From DUML01 sp050949905 (lineage in GTDB: Bacteria > Bacillota > Desulfitobacteriia > Desulfitobacteriales > Syntrophobotulaceae): a stretch of DNA of 64,000 nt. The DNA is taken from contig JBMNGP010000006.1 of assembly GCA_050949905.1 (NCBI GenBank), positions 186,001 through 250,000 on the forward strand. The letters are read 5' to 3'. The position numbers and the translations under genes are program-made. Below, in pieces: positions 8,165 to 17,487 of this stretch. A model generated the notes under the pieces. It was not told the DNA's origin and made no database searches. It worked only from the letters and a program-made list of their open reading frames with translations. Position 1 is the stretch's first letter; each line of letters begins with the position of its first letter.

Positions 8165-9910
8165 TTACTTTACTTCCTCCTTGCCCAAGGAAAGTTCCGC
8201 CTCAATGATTTGCTTAATCCGGCCACAAGCTTCAGCCACCGGTAACAATTCCGTACTTTGGCTGCGCCGTCTATATAATTCCACTTTGCCCTCCGCTAAA
8301 GCCTTGGACCCAATAGTAAGCCTCAAGGGGTAGCCTACTAAATCGGCGTCTTTAAATTTAACCCCTGGGCGTTCATCGCGGTCATCATAAACAACTTCAA
8401 CGCCTTGAGCCTGCAGATCAGCATATAATCTTTCGGCTGTGGCCACAACCTCTTGGTCTTTCAGAGTGACCGGAACAACTATGCAATGATAAGGCGCGAT
8501 CGGCATAGGCCAAATGATACCATCCTCGTCATAGTTTTGTTCAATGGCCGCAGCCATGGTCCGGCTAACCCCGATACCGTAACAACCCATATAGATAATT
8601 TGCTCTTTGCCGTTCTCATCCAGATAGGTTGCTCTAAAAACCTCACTATATTTCTTCCCTAGATTAAAGACTTGGCCAACTTCAATCCCCCTCGCCTCTT
8701 TGAGCTGTCCGCCGCATTTGGGACAGGGCTCTCCGGCAGTTACCATTCTCAGATCGGCAATTTTATCCGGAACAAAGTCTTGGCCACAAACCACATTGAC
8801 CAGGTGATGATCTGTCTTGTTGGCTCCGCAGACGGCACCTTTCATTTCAGCTACTTCTAAGTCAGCAGCAATAAATATATCCGCCTTTAATCCCACCGGG
8901 CCAACAAAGCCGGGTTCAGAGTTTAAGATTGCTTTGACTTCCTCGGGCTCAGCCAGACACAGATTAACAAAAGGCCCTAAAATGTTATTAACCTTAACTT
9001 CATTTATTTCTCTATCCCCTCTGACCAGTACCAGGAAATATTTATCATCGCCTTTATACACTAATGTTTTTAGCAAGGAAGTTTTCTTGGCCCCAAGAAA
9101 ACTAGCCACTTGCTCAATGGTTTTTGTACCCGGAGTATAGACTTCCCCTTTCTTGCCTTTCAAGGAAGCGTCTTGCGAAGCACTGCGAGGCAAGCATTCC
9201 GCTTTTTCTACATTGGCTGCATAACTACAATCGGAACAAAAAACCACGGCGGCTTCCCCTGATTCCGCTAAGACCATGAATTCATGGCTGCCTCCGGTTC
9301 CGCCGATTGCTCCAGGATCAGCCTCTACAGCCCGGAAAGTAAGCCCGCATCTGGTATAAACTCTTTCATATGCATCATACATTTTTTGATAGCTTAATTT
9401 GGAAGCCTCAGGGTCCCGGTCAAAGGAATAGAGATCTTTCATGATAAACTCCCGCCCGCGCATTAAACCGAAGCGCGGCCGCCTCTCATCCCTGTATTTA
9501 TTCTGGATTTGATAAAGGAGCAGAGGTAGCTGTTTATAGGAACGAACTTCACCTTTCACCAAAGCGGTAATGATTTCTTCATGGGTAGGGCCAAGACAAA
9601 ATTCTCTGTCGTGCCGGTCTTTTAGCCTGAACATTTCAGGCCCGTAAACATCCCAGCGGCCGGATTCTCTCCACAGCTCAGCAGGCTGCATGATCGGAAG
9701 CATAACTTCCTGGCCGCCTTTAGCATCCATTTCTTCCCGGACTATTTGTTCAATTTTGCGGATCACCCTCCAGCCTAAAGGGAGATATGTATATATACCT
9801 GCCGCTGCTTTTCGGATATATCCCGCCCTCAACATAAGCTGATGGCTGATTATCTCAGCTTCGGCCGGAACTTCCCGCAGAGTCGGGTTAAGCAATTGAC
9901 TGACTTTCAT
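8165..9910 (-). CDS. proS: Prolyl-tRNA synthetase, bacterial type
   Basis: Class II synthetase that charges tRNA-Pro. The 581-residue length and layout are those of the bacterial form: motif 1 near the N-terminus (KIEQIVREEMDAKGGQEVMLP), motif 2 (RDERRPRFGLMRGREFIMKD), the YbaK-like editing insertion at about residues 225-405, motif 3 region GCYGIGVSRTMAAAIEQ and the anticodon-binding domain at the C-terminus. It sits between ispG and polC as in B. subtilis. No T-box is visible in the 150 bp upstream. Confidence 0.97.
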   Translation of the reverse strand: MKVSQLLNPTLREVPAEAEIISHQLMLRAGYIRKAAAGIYTYLPLGWRVIRKIEQIVREEMDAKGGQEVMLPIMQPAELWRESGRWDVYGPEMFRLKDRHDREFCLGPTHEEIITALVKGEVRSYKQLPLLLYQIQNKYRDERRPRFGLMRGREFIMKDLYSFDRDPEASKLSYQKMYDAYERVYTRCGLTFRAVEADPGAIGGTGGSHEFMVLAESGEAAVVFCSDCSYAANVEKAECLPRSASQDASLKGKKGEVYTPGTKTIEQVASFLGAKKTSLLKTLVYKGDDKYFLVLVRGDREINEVKVNNILGPFVNLCLAEPEEVKAILNSEPGFVGPVGLKADIFIAADLEVAEMKGAVCGANKTDHHLVNVVCGQDFVPDKIADLRMVTAGEPCPKCGGQLKEARGIEVGQVFNLGKKYSEVFRATYLDENGKEQIIYMGCYGIGVSRTMAAAIEQNYDEDGIIWPMPIAPYHCIVVPVTLKDQEVVATAERLYADLQAQGVEVVYDDRDERPGVKFKDADLVGYPLRLTIGSKALAEGKVELYRRRSQSTELLPVAEACGRIKQIIEAELSLGKEEVK

Positions 9911-10060
9911 CTTCTACTTCATCCTTTCTATTAGGCTTGTCCTTGAAATGCTATGTCCATCTTACCACCCTTCAAGGGGAGTAAACAATATCTTTTTCCA
10001 TCTCATTCTTTTCGCTTGCCAATAGACTATCGAGCATTGCTGTCTGTTCTTGGCGAGAAA

Positions 10061-11143
10061 TCATTTAAGCGTGTCCTTAGGGAGTGCTTCCTGGATCATT
10101 TCCATAAGGGCCGGCAGCAATTCTTCTTCCGGCAGCCTGGCAACCACTTCACCTTTGCGAAACAAAAGGCCGCTTCCTTTGCCTCCGGCTATTCCAAAAT
10201 CTGCCTCTTTAGCTTCTCCCGGACCATTGACAACACAGCCCATCACAGCAATAGAAATACCTTCTTTCGGGGAAGGAAGTTTTTCCAGCTGCCGTTCAAC
10301 ATCCTGAGCTAAGCTGACTAGATCGACTTGGGTCCTGCCGCAGGTCGGGCAGCTGATAAGCTCAAATCCACCTTTTTTTAAGCCCAGCACCCGGAGAATA
10401 CTATAAGCCAGCGGGATCTCCTCTAAAGGGTCGCCGGTCAAAGAAACCCTAATGGTATCACCAATCCCTTCGGCCAAAAGGGTCCCAATACCAATGGCTG
10501 ATTTGACAACTCCGGACTTAACTGTCCCAGCTTCCGTTACTCCCAAGTGAAGGGGATAATCGACTAAATCGGCAATCCTCCGGTAAGCCTCCAGCATTAA
10601 AGGAACTCGCGAAGCTTTAAGCGAGATTTTAATATTGGCATATCCTTCTTCTTCTAAAATTCTCACATGCCGGAGAGCGCTTTCCACCATGCCTTGCGCC
10701 GTAGGACCATGGTATTTTTCCAGGAGATCTTGCTCCAAAGATCCAGCATTAACACCTATTCTAATTGGGATATTCCTTTCCCTTACAGCTTTAACAACTT
10801 CCTGAATTTTCCATCTCGCTCCAATATTGCCCGGGTTTAGACGTAAGCCCTCTACTCCATTTTCCACTGCTCTAAGCGCCAGGCGATAATCAAAATGAAT
10901 ATCGGCGACAACGGGCAATGGGCTATGGAAACATATTTTTTGCAAAGCTTGAGCGGCCTGATCGTTTAATACGGCAACCCTGACTACTTCACAGCCCGCT
11001 TGAGCTAATCCCGAAATTTGTTTTAAAGTGGCCTCCACATTACTGGTATCTGTATTAGTCATTGACTGAATAACTATTGGATTATTCCCACCGATAGCTA
11101 CAGAACCAATCTTTATCACTTTGCTTAACCGTCGTTGTTGCAA
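10061..11143 (-). CDS. ispG: 4-hydroxy-3-methylbut-2-en-1-yl diphosphate synthase
   Basis: Penultimate enzyme of the MEP isoprenoid pathway; it turns ME-cPP into HMBPP using a [4Fe-4S] cluster. Cluster ligands are visible as C265 and C268 (SCPTCGR), C303 (GCVVNGPGEA) and E310. The TIM-barrel part begins with VIQSMTNTDTSNVEATL. The start is a TTG nine bases after GGAGG. It is 360 residues, the compact Gram-positive form. Together with dxr just upstream it gives this operon two MEP steps that feed uppS. Confidence 0.97.
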   Translation of the reverse strand: MQQRRLSKVIKIGSVAIGGNNPIVIQSMTNTDTSNVEATLKQISGLAQAGCEVVRVAVLNDQAAQALQKICFHSPLPVVADIHFDYRLALRAVENGVEGLRLNPGNIGARWKIQEVVKAVRERNIPIRIGVNAGSLEQDLLEKYHGPTAQGMVESALRHVRILEEEGYANIKISLKASRVPLMLEAYRRIADLVDYPLHLGVTEAGTVKSGVVKSAIGIGTLLAEGIGDTIRVSLTGDPLEEIPLAYSILRVLGLKKGGFELISCPTCGRTQVDLVSLAQDVERQLEKLPSPKEGISIAVMGCVVNGPGEAKEADFGIAGGKGSGLLFRKGEVVARLPEEELLPALMEMIQEALPKDTLK

Positions 11144-11246
11144 GCCTTAATGCCTCCTAATTTATCGTTTTCTTCCTGAGGGAAGAAAATCAACCCAACT
11201 CTAAGCGAGCTAAGGAACATACTATTATACTATTTCGGTGTTACTC

Positions 11247-12305
11247 CTATTTAGCCAGGAGTCTTAAGATGTCCTGGTAAGTTACGGCAATCATTAAAGC
11301 AATAAGGAGGGCGAATCCTGTAAGTTGGATCCAACCTTTCTTTTCTGGGTTTAAAGGTTTCCGCCTTATCCCCTCGTAGGCAAGAACTACCAGCTGACCG
11401 CCGTCTAAAGCCGGAATAGGCAAAAGGTTAAGAATGCCAAACTGAATACTTAAAATAGCGGTCAAACTCAGGAGATTGGAAAGGCCTTGCCTTGCTCCTT
11501 CGCCAATGACCTGAACCACACCGACAGGGCCGGATAATTCCACAGGTATTTCCCCGGTGATCATCTGGACAATCAGAATAAGTATTAAGCGAGTAAATTC
11601 AACAGTTTGCTGTAAGCCATACTGGGCCGACTTCAGCACTGAGACCCTCTCCTTAACAATTTTAGGGGAAATCCCGATTAACCCTTTCCCGGATTGCGGA
11701 TCCAATTCCGGGGTTACTTCCAAAGTAGTTATTTCTTTTGACTGTACTTTTTCCACCGTCAAAACAATCATTTCGCCGGGTTTAGCATGAATCTGTGCAG
11801 TAATAGAATTCCAATCGGGAGTACTTACCCCATTAACGGCCAGGATGCGATCACCGGCCTGCAGCCCTGCCGTTACTGCGGGTTTGCCCTCTATGGTACT
11901 GCCGATAATATTTTCATTGCTGCCGGTAGGAACTCCAAACCAGGCAAAGATCATAATAAACAAAACTGCTCCCAGAATAAAGTTCATAATAGGGCCGGCC
12001 ACAATTACAGACATTTTCTGCCAAAGAGACTTACTCTCAAAGCTTCTGTGAATTAGTTCCTGGCGGCTGACCTGATCATTTTCCTGGATTTCTTCAGCAC
12101 TTAAAAACCGGACAAATCCCCCCAACGGAAATATCCGGATGGAATACATAGTTTCTTGGCCTTGAATGGAAAACAATTTCGGACCAATGCCAAAAGCAAA
12201 CTCCAGTACTTTTATGCCGGCTCTTTTGGCCATATAGAAATGTCCTAACTCATGCATTATAACCAAAAGACCAAAAACCAGAACTATAGAAAGAAACGTT
12301 TGCAC
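11247..12305 (-). CDS. rseP: Site-2 intramembrane metalloprotease RseP/RasP
   Basis: Membrane zinc protease that cleaves transmembrane segments of anti-sigma factors and leftover signal peptides. The HELGH zinc motif is at residues 18-22 in the first membrane helix, a central PDZ domain covers about 125-210, and the third ligand lies in the LLPIPALDGGQ motif near the C-terminus. I place the start at the GTG at 12305, six bases after GAGGTG; a GTG three codons upstream is also open but would leave no ribosome site. It follows dxr by about 20 bp. Confidence 0.95.
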   Translation of the reverse strand: MQTFLSIVLVFGLLVIMHELGHFYMAKRAGIKVLEFAFGIGPKLFSIQGQETMYSIRIFPLGGFVRFLSAEEIQENDQVSRQELIHRSFESKSLWQKMSVIVAGPIMNFILGAVLFIMIFAWFGVPTGSNENIIGSTIEGKPAVTAGLQAGDRILAVNGVSTPDWNSITAQIHAKPGEMIVLTVEKVQSKEITTLEVTPELDPQSGKGLIGISPKIVKERVSVLKSAQYGLQQTVEFTRLILILIVQMITGEIPVELSGPVGVVQVIGEGARQGLSNLLSLTAILSIQFGILNLLPIPALDGGQLVVLAYEGIRRKPLNPEKKGWIQLTGFALLIALMIAVTYQDILRLLAK

Positions 12306-12324
12306 TGTTTTCACCTCTTCAACT

Positions 12325-13476
12325 TCATTTTTTTGCTTGGATAAGCTCTTTAGTATATTCTCTGGCCCATAAATCCGCCGCTAATATTTTATCCAAGTTA
12401 TCCGCCTGTGAGACTTGATGATCCAGGCAAGTTTTTTCTACCAACTGAAAAATCTCCAAGAATTTGATTTGTCCAGCTAAAAATGCCTGCACACAGATTT
12501 CATTGGCTGCATTCAGAACAGCCGGCAAGGTACCGCCTTGCTTGCCACACCAGTAGGCTAACTTTAAGGAGGGGAAATTTTCATTATCAGGTTCGCGAAA
12601 TGTTAAATCAGTGCCTATGAGGGACAAATGCTTGGAATAATTAGCCCAGCGTTCCGGATAACTCAAAGCAAATTGAATCGGCAGGCGCATGTCGGGTGCT
12701 CCCAGTTGAGCCAGAATAGAACCGTCTTTATATTCTACCATAGAGTGAACAATGCTTTGAGGATGCACCAATACTTCTATATCATGGTATTCCATCCCAA
12801 AAAGAAACTTGGCTTCGATTATCTCCAAGGCTTTATTCATCATAGTTGCCGAATCAATGGTTATTTTTGCCCCCATGTTCCAATTGGGGTGTTTTAAGGC
12901 CATTGCAGGCGTTACCTCTGAAAGTTTCTCTTTTGTCCAGCCAAAAAAAGGGCCACCCGAGGCGGTGAGAATAATCTTGTTCACTGTTTTTTTCTTGCCG
13001 TGCAAGCATTGGAAAATTGCTGAATGTTCACTGTCAACAGGTATTAATGAACAACCGTTTTTTTGGGCATATTTTAGGACTAAGTCGCCGGCAGCAACAA
13101 GAGTCTCCTTATTGGCGAGAGCTATATCTTTTCCGGCTTGAAGAGCAGCGAGGGTTGGTCTTAAACCAATACTGCCGCTAACCGCGGTTACCACCATATC
13201 TACTTTTTCTGAACATACTGCCTGGATAAGCCCCTCCATCCCGGAAAGGATCGTAACCGAACTATCTTTAAGCCGTTCCCGAAGTATTTGAGCGGCTTCT
13301 TCTTTCATTACAACAGCCAGTACCGGCTGGAATTCCCTGATTTGTTTTTCCAGTAAATCAATATTGGCATACGCCGTTAAAGCATAAATGCTTAGTTTTT
13401 GTGGGGATGCTTTGACAACTTCGAGAGTTTGCGTACCAATTGAACCGGTTGAACCTAAAACAGCAAGAACTTTCAC
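12325..13476 (-). CDS. dxr: 1-deoxy-D-xylulose 5-phosphate reductoisomerase
   Basis: First committed enzyme of the MEP pathway (DXP to MEP, NADPH-dependent). Visible are the nucleotide-binding GSTGSIGTQTLEVV at the N-terminus, ALANKETLV, the metal and substrate site PVDSEHSAIFQCL, ASGGPFFG and HPNWNMGAKITIDSATMMNK. The length of 383 is normal. It starts with GTG after GGAGAG. The cdsA-dxr-rseP order is the Firmicute standard. Confidence 0.97.
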   Translation of the reverse strand: MKVLAVLGSTGSIGTQTLEVVKASPQKLSIYALTAYANIDLLEKQIREFQPVLAVVMKEEAAQILRERLKDSSVTILSGMEGLIQAVCSEKVDMVVTAVSGSIGLRPTLAALQAGKDIALANKETLVAAGDLVLKYAQKNGCSLIPVDSEHSAIFQCLHGKKKTVNKIILTASGGPFFGWTKEKLSEVTPAMALKHPNWNMGAKITIDSATMMNKALEIIEAKFLFGMEYHDIEVLVHPQSIVHSMVEYKDGSILAQLGAPDMRLPIQFALSYPERWANYSKHLSLIGTDLTFREPDNENFPSLKLAYWCGKQGGTLPAVLNAANEICVQAFLAGQIKFLEIFQLVEKTCLDHQVSQADNLDKILAADLWAREYTKELIQAKK

Positions 13477-13534
13477 TATTGGTCTCTCCTCTAATTACTG
13501 TAGGTATGATAAGTAGTATGATAAGTAATTGCAG

Positions 13535-14326
13535 CTAATTTATGACTCCTAAAATCAGAGCAAAATAAACAAGCGGAAGGGCAAACAAGAAGCTGTCGAA
13601 TCTATCAAGGATACCGCCGTGTCCTGGGATAAGATACCCCGAGTCTTTGACCCCGGCCATTCTTTTTAGAGCTGATTCAAATAGATCACCAATTTGGGCT
13701 ACAACGCTCGCTGCCAAAGCAAGAAGCAAAACAGCCGGCAGTGCTCCCTCTTTGGTAATAAGCCAAAATATGAGGCCAAAAAGGAGTGCGGCAACCAAGC
13801 CGCCAATAGCACCTTCAACCGATTTATTAGGACTGACTTTAGGGGCAAGTTTTCTTTTGCCCAGAGCATTTCCGATGAAAAAAGCACCGGAATCCGTAAT
13901 CCAGACTAATAGGAAAATAAAAAGACACCAAATAAATCCATTGGGAAGTTCCCTAAGATGATACAAATATGTAAAGAGTGCCACAGGATAAATCAAAGCC
14001 AGAAAGCTGAAAGCAGCCTCAGCAAAGGCCATACGCGGATAGGATAAGGCATGTCGGCCAAATATAATAATAAACCAAATCATAGCCAGGGCCAGAAGCC
14101 ACTCGGTTTGCCTTGTTAAAAAAACTGCCAGCCAGAGAATATTAAATATGACGATAATGTGCTGCGAGCTACCGACTAACTCTGCCTTACGGCCTATGAC
14201 AATAAACTCCCTAAGACCCAAGAGAGCCAGCCCGGCAACCAATAAGGCCAGGTAGAAGCCACCTAGCCAGGTTATGAATAACAAAAGGGGTGCTCCGATA
14301 AGAGCGCTTATGATTCGCTTACTCAT
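13535..14326 (-). CDS. cdsA: Phosphatidate cytidylyltransferase
   Basis: Membrane enzyme that makes CDP-diacylglycerol for phospholipid synthesis. The 263-residue protein is almost all hydrophobic (about seven or eight membrane helices). It ends with the CDP-OH signature: the segment around SALKRMAGVKDSGYLIPGHG followed by GILDRFDSFLFALP. It starts one base after the uppS stop, so the two are translationally coupled. Confidence 0.96.
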   Translation of the reverse strand: MSKRIISALIGAPLLLFITWLGGFYLALLVAGLALLGLREFIVIGRKAELVGSSQHIIVIFNILWLAVFLTRQTEWLLALAMIWFIIIFGRHALSYPRMAFAEAAFSFLALIYPVALFTYLYHLRELPNGFIWCLFIFLLVWITDSGAFFIGNALGKRKLAPKVSPNKSVEGAIGGLVAALLFGLIFWLITKEGALPAVLLLALAASVVAQIGDLFESALKRMAGVKDSGYLIPGHGGILDRFDSFLFALPLVYFALILGVIN

Positions 14327-14327
14327 T

Positions 14328-15113
14328 TTATTCCTCTACCTTCTTTATTCCGCCAAATCTTCTTTCTCTTAACTGGAAAGCTTGGATAGCTTCGAGCAGC
14401 GACTTTTCATTAAAGTCCGGCCAACATTCCTTAACAATTACGATCTCGGAGTAAGCTGCCTGCCAGAGCAAAAAATTACTTAATCTCATCTCGCCGGATG
14501 TGCGAATTACTAATTCCGGGTCTGGGCAGCCGGCAGTATATAAATAGCTTTCGAATAATTGTTCATTAATATCTTCCCTTTGAATTATATCATTCTGCAC
14601 ATCTGAAACTACCCTTTTTACAGCTTGAACCAGTTCTGCCCTGCCTCCGTAATTCAAGGCAAGATTAAAAACCAGCCCTGGATTATCCTTAGTTTTGATA
14701 CATGCGGCCATAACAGCTTCCCTAACATCCCCGGGCAACTGTGTAAGATCACCAAAAACACGGATTTGAACCCTATTGGCATGTAATTCTTCCAGTTCCT
14801 TACTGATATATTCTTTAAGTAAGGACATTAGAATACCTATTTCTGACTGCGGGCGTTTCCAATTTTCGGTCGAAAAGGCATAGACAGTCAAGTATTTGAC
14901 AGCCAGTTCAGCACAGCATTTGACAATACCTCTCAAAGCCTCAACACCTGCCCGGTGACCCATGGTACGAGGCATACCTCTTAATTTAGCCCATCTGCCG
15001 TTCCCATCCATAATAATGGCAATATGTTGAGGAATCCTATCCATGTCTATGTTTCTAAGAGTTAGTCTATTCATACTTTTTTGCCATATTTTCACATGAC
15101 TCACCCGCTTCAA
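14328..15113 (-). CDS. uppS: Undecaprenyl diphosphate synthase
   Basis: Cis-prenyltransferase that builds the C55 lipid carrier for cell-wall synthesis. The active-site Asp lies in IAIIMDGNGRWAK, followed by GHRAGVEALR, NYGGRAEL and the C-terminal RTSGEMRLSNFLLWQ. The frame is open from a TTG at 15113; a GTG and an ATG at residues 7 and 14, and the ATG of MDRIPQH at residue 24, are also possible starts, and no strong ribosome site decides. Family members usually have an N-terminal extension, so the long form is plausible. A terminator-like hairpin lies just upstream. Confidence 0.95.
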   Translation of the reverse strand: MKRVSHVKIWQKSMNRLTLRNIDMDRIPQHIAIIMDGNGRWAKLRGMPRTMGHRAGVEALRGIVKCCAELAVKYLTVYAFSTENWKRPQSEIGILMSLLKEYISKELEELHANRVQIRVFGDLTQLPGDVREAVMAACIKTKDNPGLVFNLALNYGGRAELVQAVKRVVSDVQNDIIQREDINEQLFESYLYTAGCPDPELVIRTSGEMRLSNFLLWQAAYSEIVIVKECWPDFNEKSLLEAIQAFQLRERRFGGIKKVEE

Positions 15114-15136
15114 ATGATCCTTTACCCCTTACTGCC

Positions 15137-15162
15137 AAAAGACCCCCTTCATCCAGGGGGTC
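15137..15162 (-). terminator. Intra-operon terminator between the 62-aa ORF and uppS
   Basis: On the minus strand GACCCCC and GGGGGTC form a 7-bp GC-rich stem around an 8-base loop, followed directly by TTTTGG. The U-run is short, so read-through into uppS is likely. It lies between the stop of the 62-residue ORF (15172) and uppS (15113). Confidence 0.65.
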
Positions 15163-15171
15163 ACTGCCTGA

Positions 15172-15360
15172 CTACTCGCTAAACCTATCATGTAAGAGTA
15201 TAAATTTTATTCTTTCTTCCACTTTATTTACCCGCGCTATCCGTAAATCACCGCAGGAAACAGCCTTTCCCTGGGGATAAGTTATTTCATACGTATATTC
15301 AATGTTCTGTCCGGTAAGTTCTTTGAGAATATCCTGCCACTTTCTTCCCAGCCAGTTCAA
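15172..15360 (-). CDS. Small conserved-position protein of unknown function (62 aa)
   Basis: A 62-residue ORF between frr and uppS, five bases after the frr stop. The sequence begins MNWLGRKWQDILKELTGQNI and has alternating hydrophobic and charged residues that could form a small beta-rich domain (YTYEITYPQG, LRIARVNKVEERIKFILLH). No membrane segment, Cys pair or known motif is visible. The tight fit between two real genes on the same strand and the terminator directly after it argue that it is translated. I do not recognise the family. Confidence 0.7.
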   Translation of the reverse strand: MNWLGRKWQDILKELTGQNIEYTYEITYPQGKAVSCGDLRIARVNKVEERIKFILLHDRFSE

Positions 15361-15365
15361 CTTTA

Positions 15366-15923
15366 CTACACTTCCATAATCTCTATTTCTTTCTTGGCTA
15401 GAACTTCATCAATATCTTTAATATACTTATCTGTAAGCTTTTGGGCTTTGTCTTGCCCCTTTTTAGCTTCATCTTCCGAAGCTAATTTACCCTTCTCAAT
15501 TTGTTTAATATCATCAATAAGTTCGCGCCTAATATTGCGGACAGCTACCTTGGCTTCTTCTGCTTTTTTTCTGACGGTCTTAACGATTTCAGTACGCCTT
15601 TCGGCAGTCAATTGAGGGATTATCAGCCTAATCACTGCCCCGTCATTGGAAGGGTTAAGGCCAAGGTCAGACTTCAAAATTGCCTTCTCAATATCCTTAA
15701 TAGACGTTTTATCCCAAGGCTGGATAACAAGCATTCTGGGCTCAGGTACTGAGACATTCGCCAGCTGGTTGACCGGGGTAGGTGTTCCGTAATAATCTAC
15801 CGAGACCTTTTCCAGCATTGCCGGATTAGCTCTCCCGGCCCGTACCGAAACTAAGTCTTTCCGTAATAATTCTACAGTTTTTTTCATTTTTTCTTCGGCT
15901 TCATGCAAAACATCATTAATCAC
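15366..15923 (-). CDS. frr: Ribosome recycling factor
   Basis: RRF works with EF-G to split the ribosome after termination. The 185-residue protein has the standard start (MINDVLHEAEEKMKKTVELL), the SVRAGRANPAMLEKVSVDYYG hinge region and the IPQLTAERRTEIVKTVRKKAEEAK long helix. The start is GTG, six bases after the GGAGGG that forms part of the pyrH stop region; only one base separates the genes. Confidence 0.97.
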   Translation of the reverse strand: MINDVLHEAEEKMKKTVELLRKDLVSVRAGRANPAMLEKVSVDYYGTPTPVNQLANVSVPEPRMLVIQPWDKTSIKDIEKAILKSDLGLNPSNDGAVIRLIIPQLTAERRTEIVKTVRKKAEEAKVAVRNIRRELIDDIKQIEKGKLASEDEAKKGQDKAQKLTDKYIKDIDEVLAKKEIEIMEV

Positions 15924-15924
15924 T

Positions 15925-16644
15925 TTATTCCCTCCCTATATAAGTTCCAATAGGTTCTCCCTTCAATGCCTTAATAATATTGCCATTTTGATTAAGATTA
16001 AAAACAATGAGGGGGATATCATTATCCATGCAGAGTGAAGCTGCCGTAGAATCCATTACCCCTAAACCTTTACTCAAGACGTCCAGATAAGTTAAATGCT
16101 CAAATTTCTTAGCTTGTGGATTCTTCAGAGGATCAGAATCATAAACCCCGTCAACTCGTTTAGCCATCAGAATAACTTCGGCCTCTATTTCCGCAGCTCT
16201 TAAAGCTGCGGTGGTATCTGTCGAAAAGTAGGGATTACCTGTACCGGCTGCAAAAATTACGATTCGTCCCTTCTCCATGTGGCGAATAGCTCTTCTGCGA
16301 ATGTAAGGTTCGGCAACCTGCCTCATTTCGATAGCCGAAAGTACTCTGGTTTGAATATTATACTGTTCTAAAGCATCTTGTAAAGCGAGAGCATTCATGA
16401 CCGTGGCCAGCATTCCCATATAGTCGGCTGTGGCTCGGTCCATGCCTTGCGAGCTGCCGGCAATTCCCCGCCAAATGTTTCCGCCTCCTACCACCAGAGC
16501 CATTTCTACTCCAAGTTCCTGAACTTCACTGACCTGCTTAGCAACAGATGTAAGCATGCTGTGAGCAATTCCAAAACCCTGTTCTCCGGCAAGAGCCTCC
16601 CCACTTAATTTTAGGACTACGCGGCGGTAACGTGAAGTTGTCAT
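15925..16644 (-). CDS. pyrH: UMP kinase
   Basis: Hexameric UMP kinase of the amino acid kinase family that makes UDP. Visible are VVLKLSGEALAGEQGFGI, VVGGGNIWRG, ATADYMGMLATVMNALALQ and FAAGTGNPYFSTDTTAALRA. The length of 239 is standard. It follows tsf after a strong terminator, so it may have a separate start, though no clear promoter stands out in the 85-bp gap. Confidence 0.97.
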   Translation of the reverse strand: MTTSRYRRVVLKLSGEALAGEQGFGIAHSMLTSVAKQVSEVQELGVEMALVVGGGNIWRGIAGSSQGMDRATADYMGMLATVMNALALQDALEQYNIQTRVLSAIEMRQVAEPYIRRRAIRHMEKGRIVIFAAGTGNPYFSTDTTAALRAAEIEAEVILMAKRVDGVYDSDPLKNPQAKKFEHLTYLDVLSKGLGVMDSTAASLCMDNDIPLIVFNLNQNGNIIKALKGEPIGTYIGRE

Positions 16645-16701
16645 GAAGAACCTCCGATACTTATTTTATTTCTACACTGAAGACAAAAATCCTTTAACTT
16701 T

Positions 16702-16726
16702 AAAAAGAGAACACCGAAGTGTTCTC
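16702..16726 (-). terminator. Rho-independent terminator after tsf
   Basis: An 8-bp stem GAGAACAC/GTGTTCTC closes a UUCG tetraloop and is followed by TTTTT on the minus strand. It starts three bases after the tsf stop and is the clearest terminator in the left part of the window. It should separate rpsB-tsf from pyrH-frr. Confidence 0.88.
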
Positions 16727-16729
16727 GTT

Positions 16730-17383
16730 TTAGCGATTTATTTCTTTCATTACTTCATCGGCAAAATTGTCTTGACGCTTTTCAATTCCTTCACCCATTT
16801 CATAACGGGCAAATCTACGAATAGCAATCTTTTCTCCGATTTTAGCTATTTTTTCCATCAATAAGTCTTTGACTGTAATATCCGGATCCTTGATAAAAGG
16901 CTGCTCGACTAAGCAAACTTCTTTATAGAATTTTTCGATTCGGCCCTCAACCATTTTATCAACAATTTTTTCCGGCTTGCCTTCATTTAAAGCTTGGGCT
17001 TTTAAGATTTGTTTTTCGTGCTCGATGACCTCAGCGGGAACATCTTCCTTATTCACATACTGCGGTTTAGCAGCAGCGATTTGCATAGCTATATCTTTAA
17101 CAAATTGTTTAAACTCTTCTCCTCGGCTCACAAAGTCTGTTTCGCAGTTTACTTCCACGAGAACTCCAATTCGTCCTCCGCCGTGAATATATGATTCTAC
17201 TAGCCCTTCCGCAGCAATGCGGCCTTCTTTCTTCGCCGCTGCCGCCAGACCCTTCTCTCTTAAGAAATCAATGGCTTTGTCCATATCGCCGTTGCATTCT
17301 ATTAAAGCCTTTTTGCAATCCATCATTCCTGCTCCGGTTCTTACCCTCAATTCTTTCACCGTTGCAGCACTGATTTCAGCCAT
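16730..17383 (-). CDS. tsf: Elongation factor Ts
   Basis: Guanine nucleotide exchange factor of EF-Tu. The N-terminal UBA-like domain (VKELRVRTGAGMMDCKKALIE) and the EF-Ts signature EVNCETDFVSRGEEF are plain. The 217-residue length is the short, single-core-domain form common in Firmicutes and Thermus-like proteins. It is co-transcribed with rpsB and followed by a terminator with a UUCG loop. Confidence 0.96.
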   Translation of the reverse strand: MAEISAATVKELRVRTGAGMMDCKKALIECNGDMDKAIDFLREKGLAAAAKKEGRIAAEGLVESYIHGGGRIGVLVEVNCETDFVSRGEEFKQFVKDIAMQIAAAKPQYVNKEDVPAEVIEHEKQILKAQALNEGKPEKIVDKMVEGRIEKFYKEVCLVEQPFIKDPDITVKDLLMEKIAKIGEKIAIRRFARYEMGEGIEKRQDNFADEVMKEINR

Positions 17384-17423
17384 AAGCTAACCCTCCTTGG
17401 CATTCGCGAACTAATTACAAATC

Positions 17424-17479
17424 AAATAAAGAACAGGGTAAGTCAAGATTTTCTGAACACACCCTAATCTCACCCTGTC
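17424..17479 (-). terminator. Possible attenuator between rpsB and tsf
   Basis: In the 104-bp rpsB-tsf gap, ACAGGGT (minus strand, 17478-17472) can pair with ACCCTGT (17439-17433), just before TCTTTATTTG. A second AGGGT between them can pair with the same 3' arm, so two alternative hairpins exist. The U-run is interrupted, so this may tune the S2 to EF-Ts ratio and not stop all transcription. This is inference from base pairing only. Confidence 0.4.
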
Positions 17480-17487
17480 TTCTAAGT

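Noticed and set aside
9911..10060. Possible T-box upstream of proS
   Set aside because: The gap is short and has neither the T-box core nor a terminator stem.
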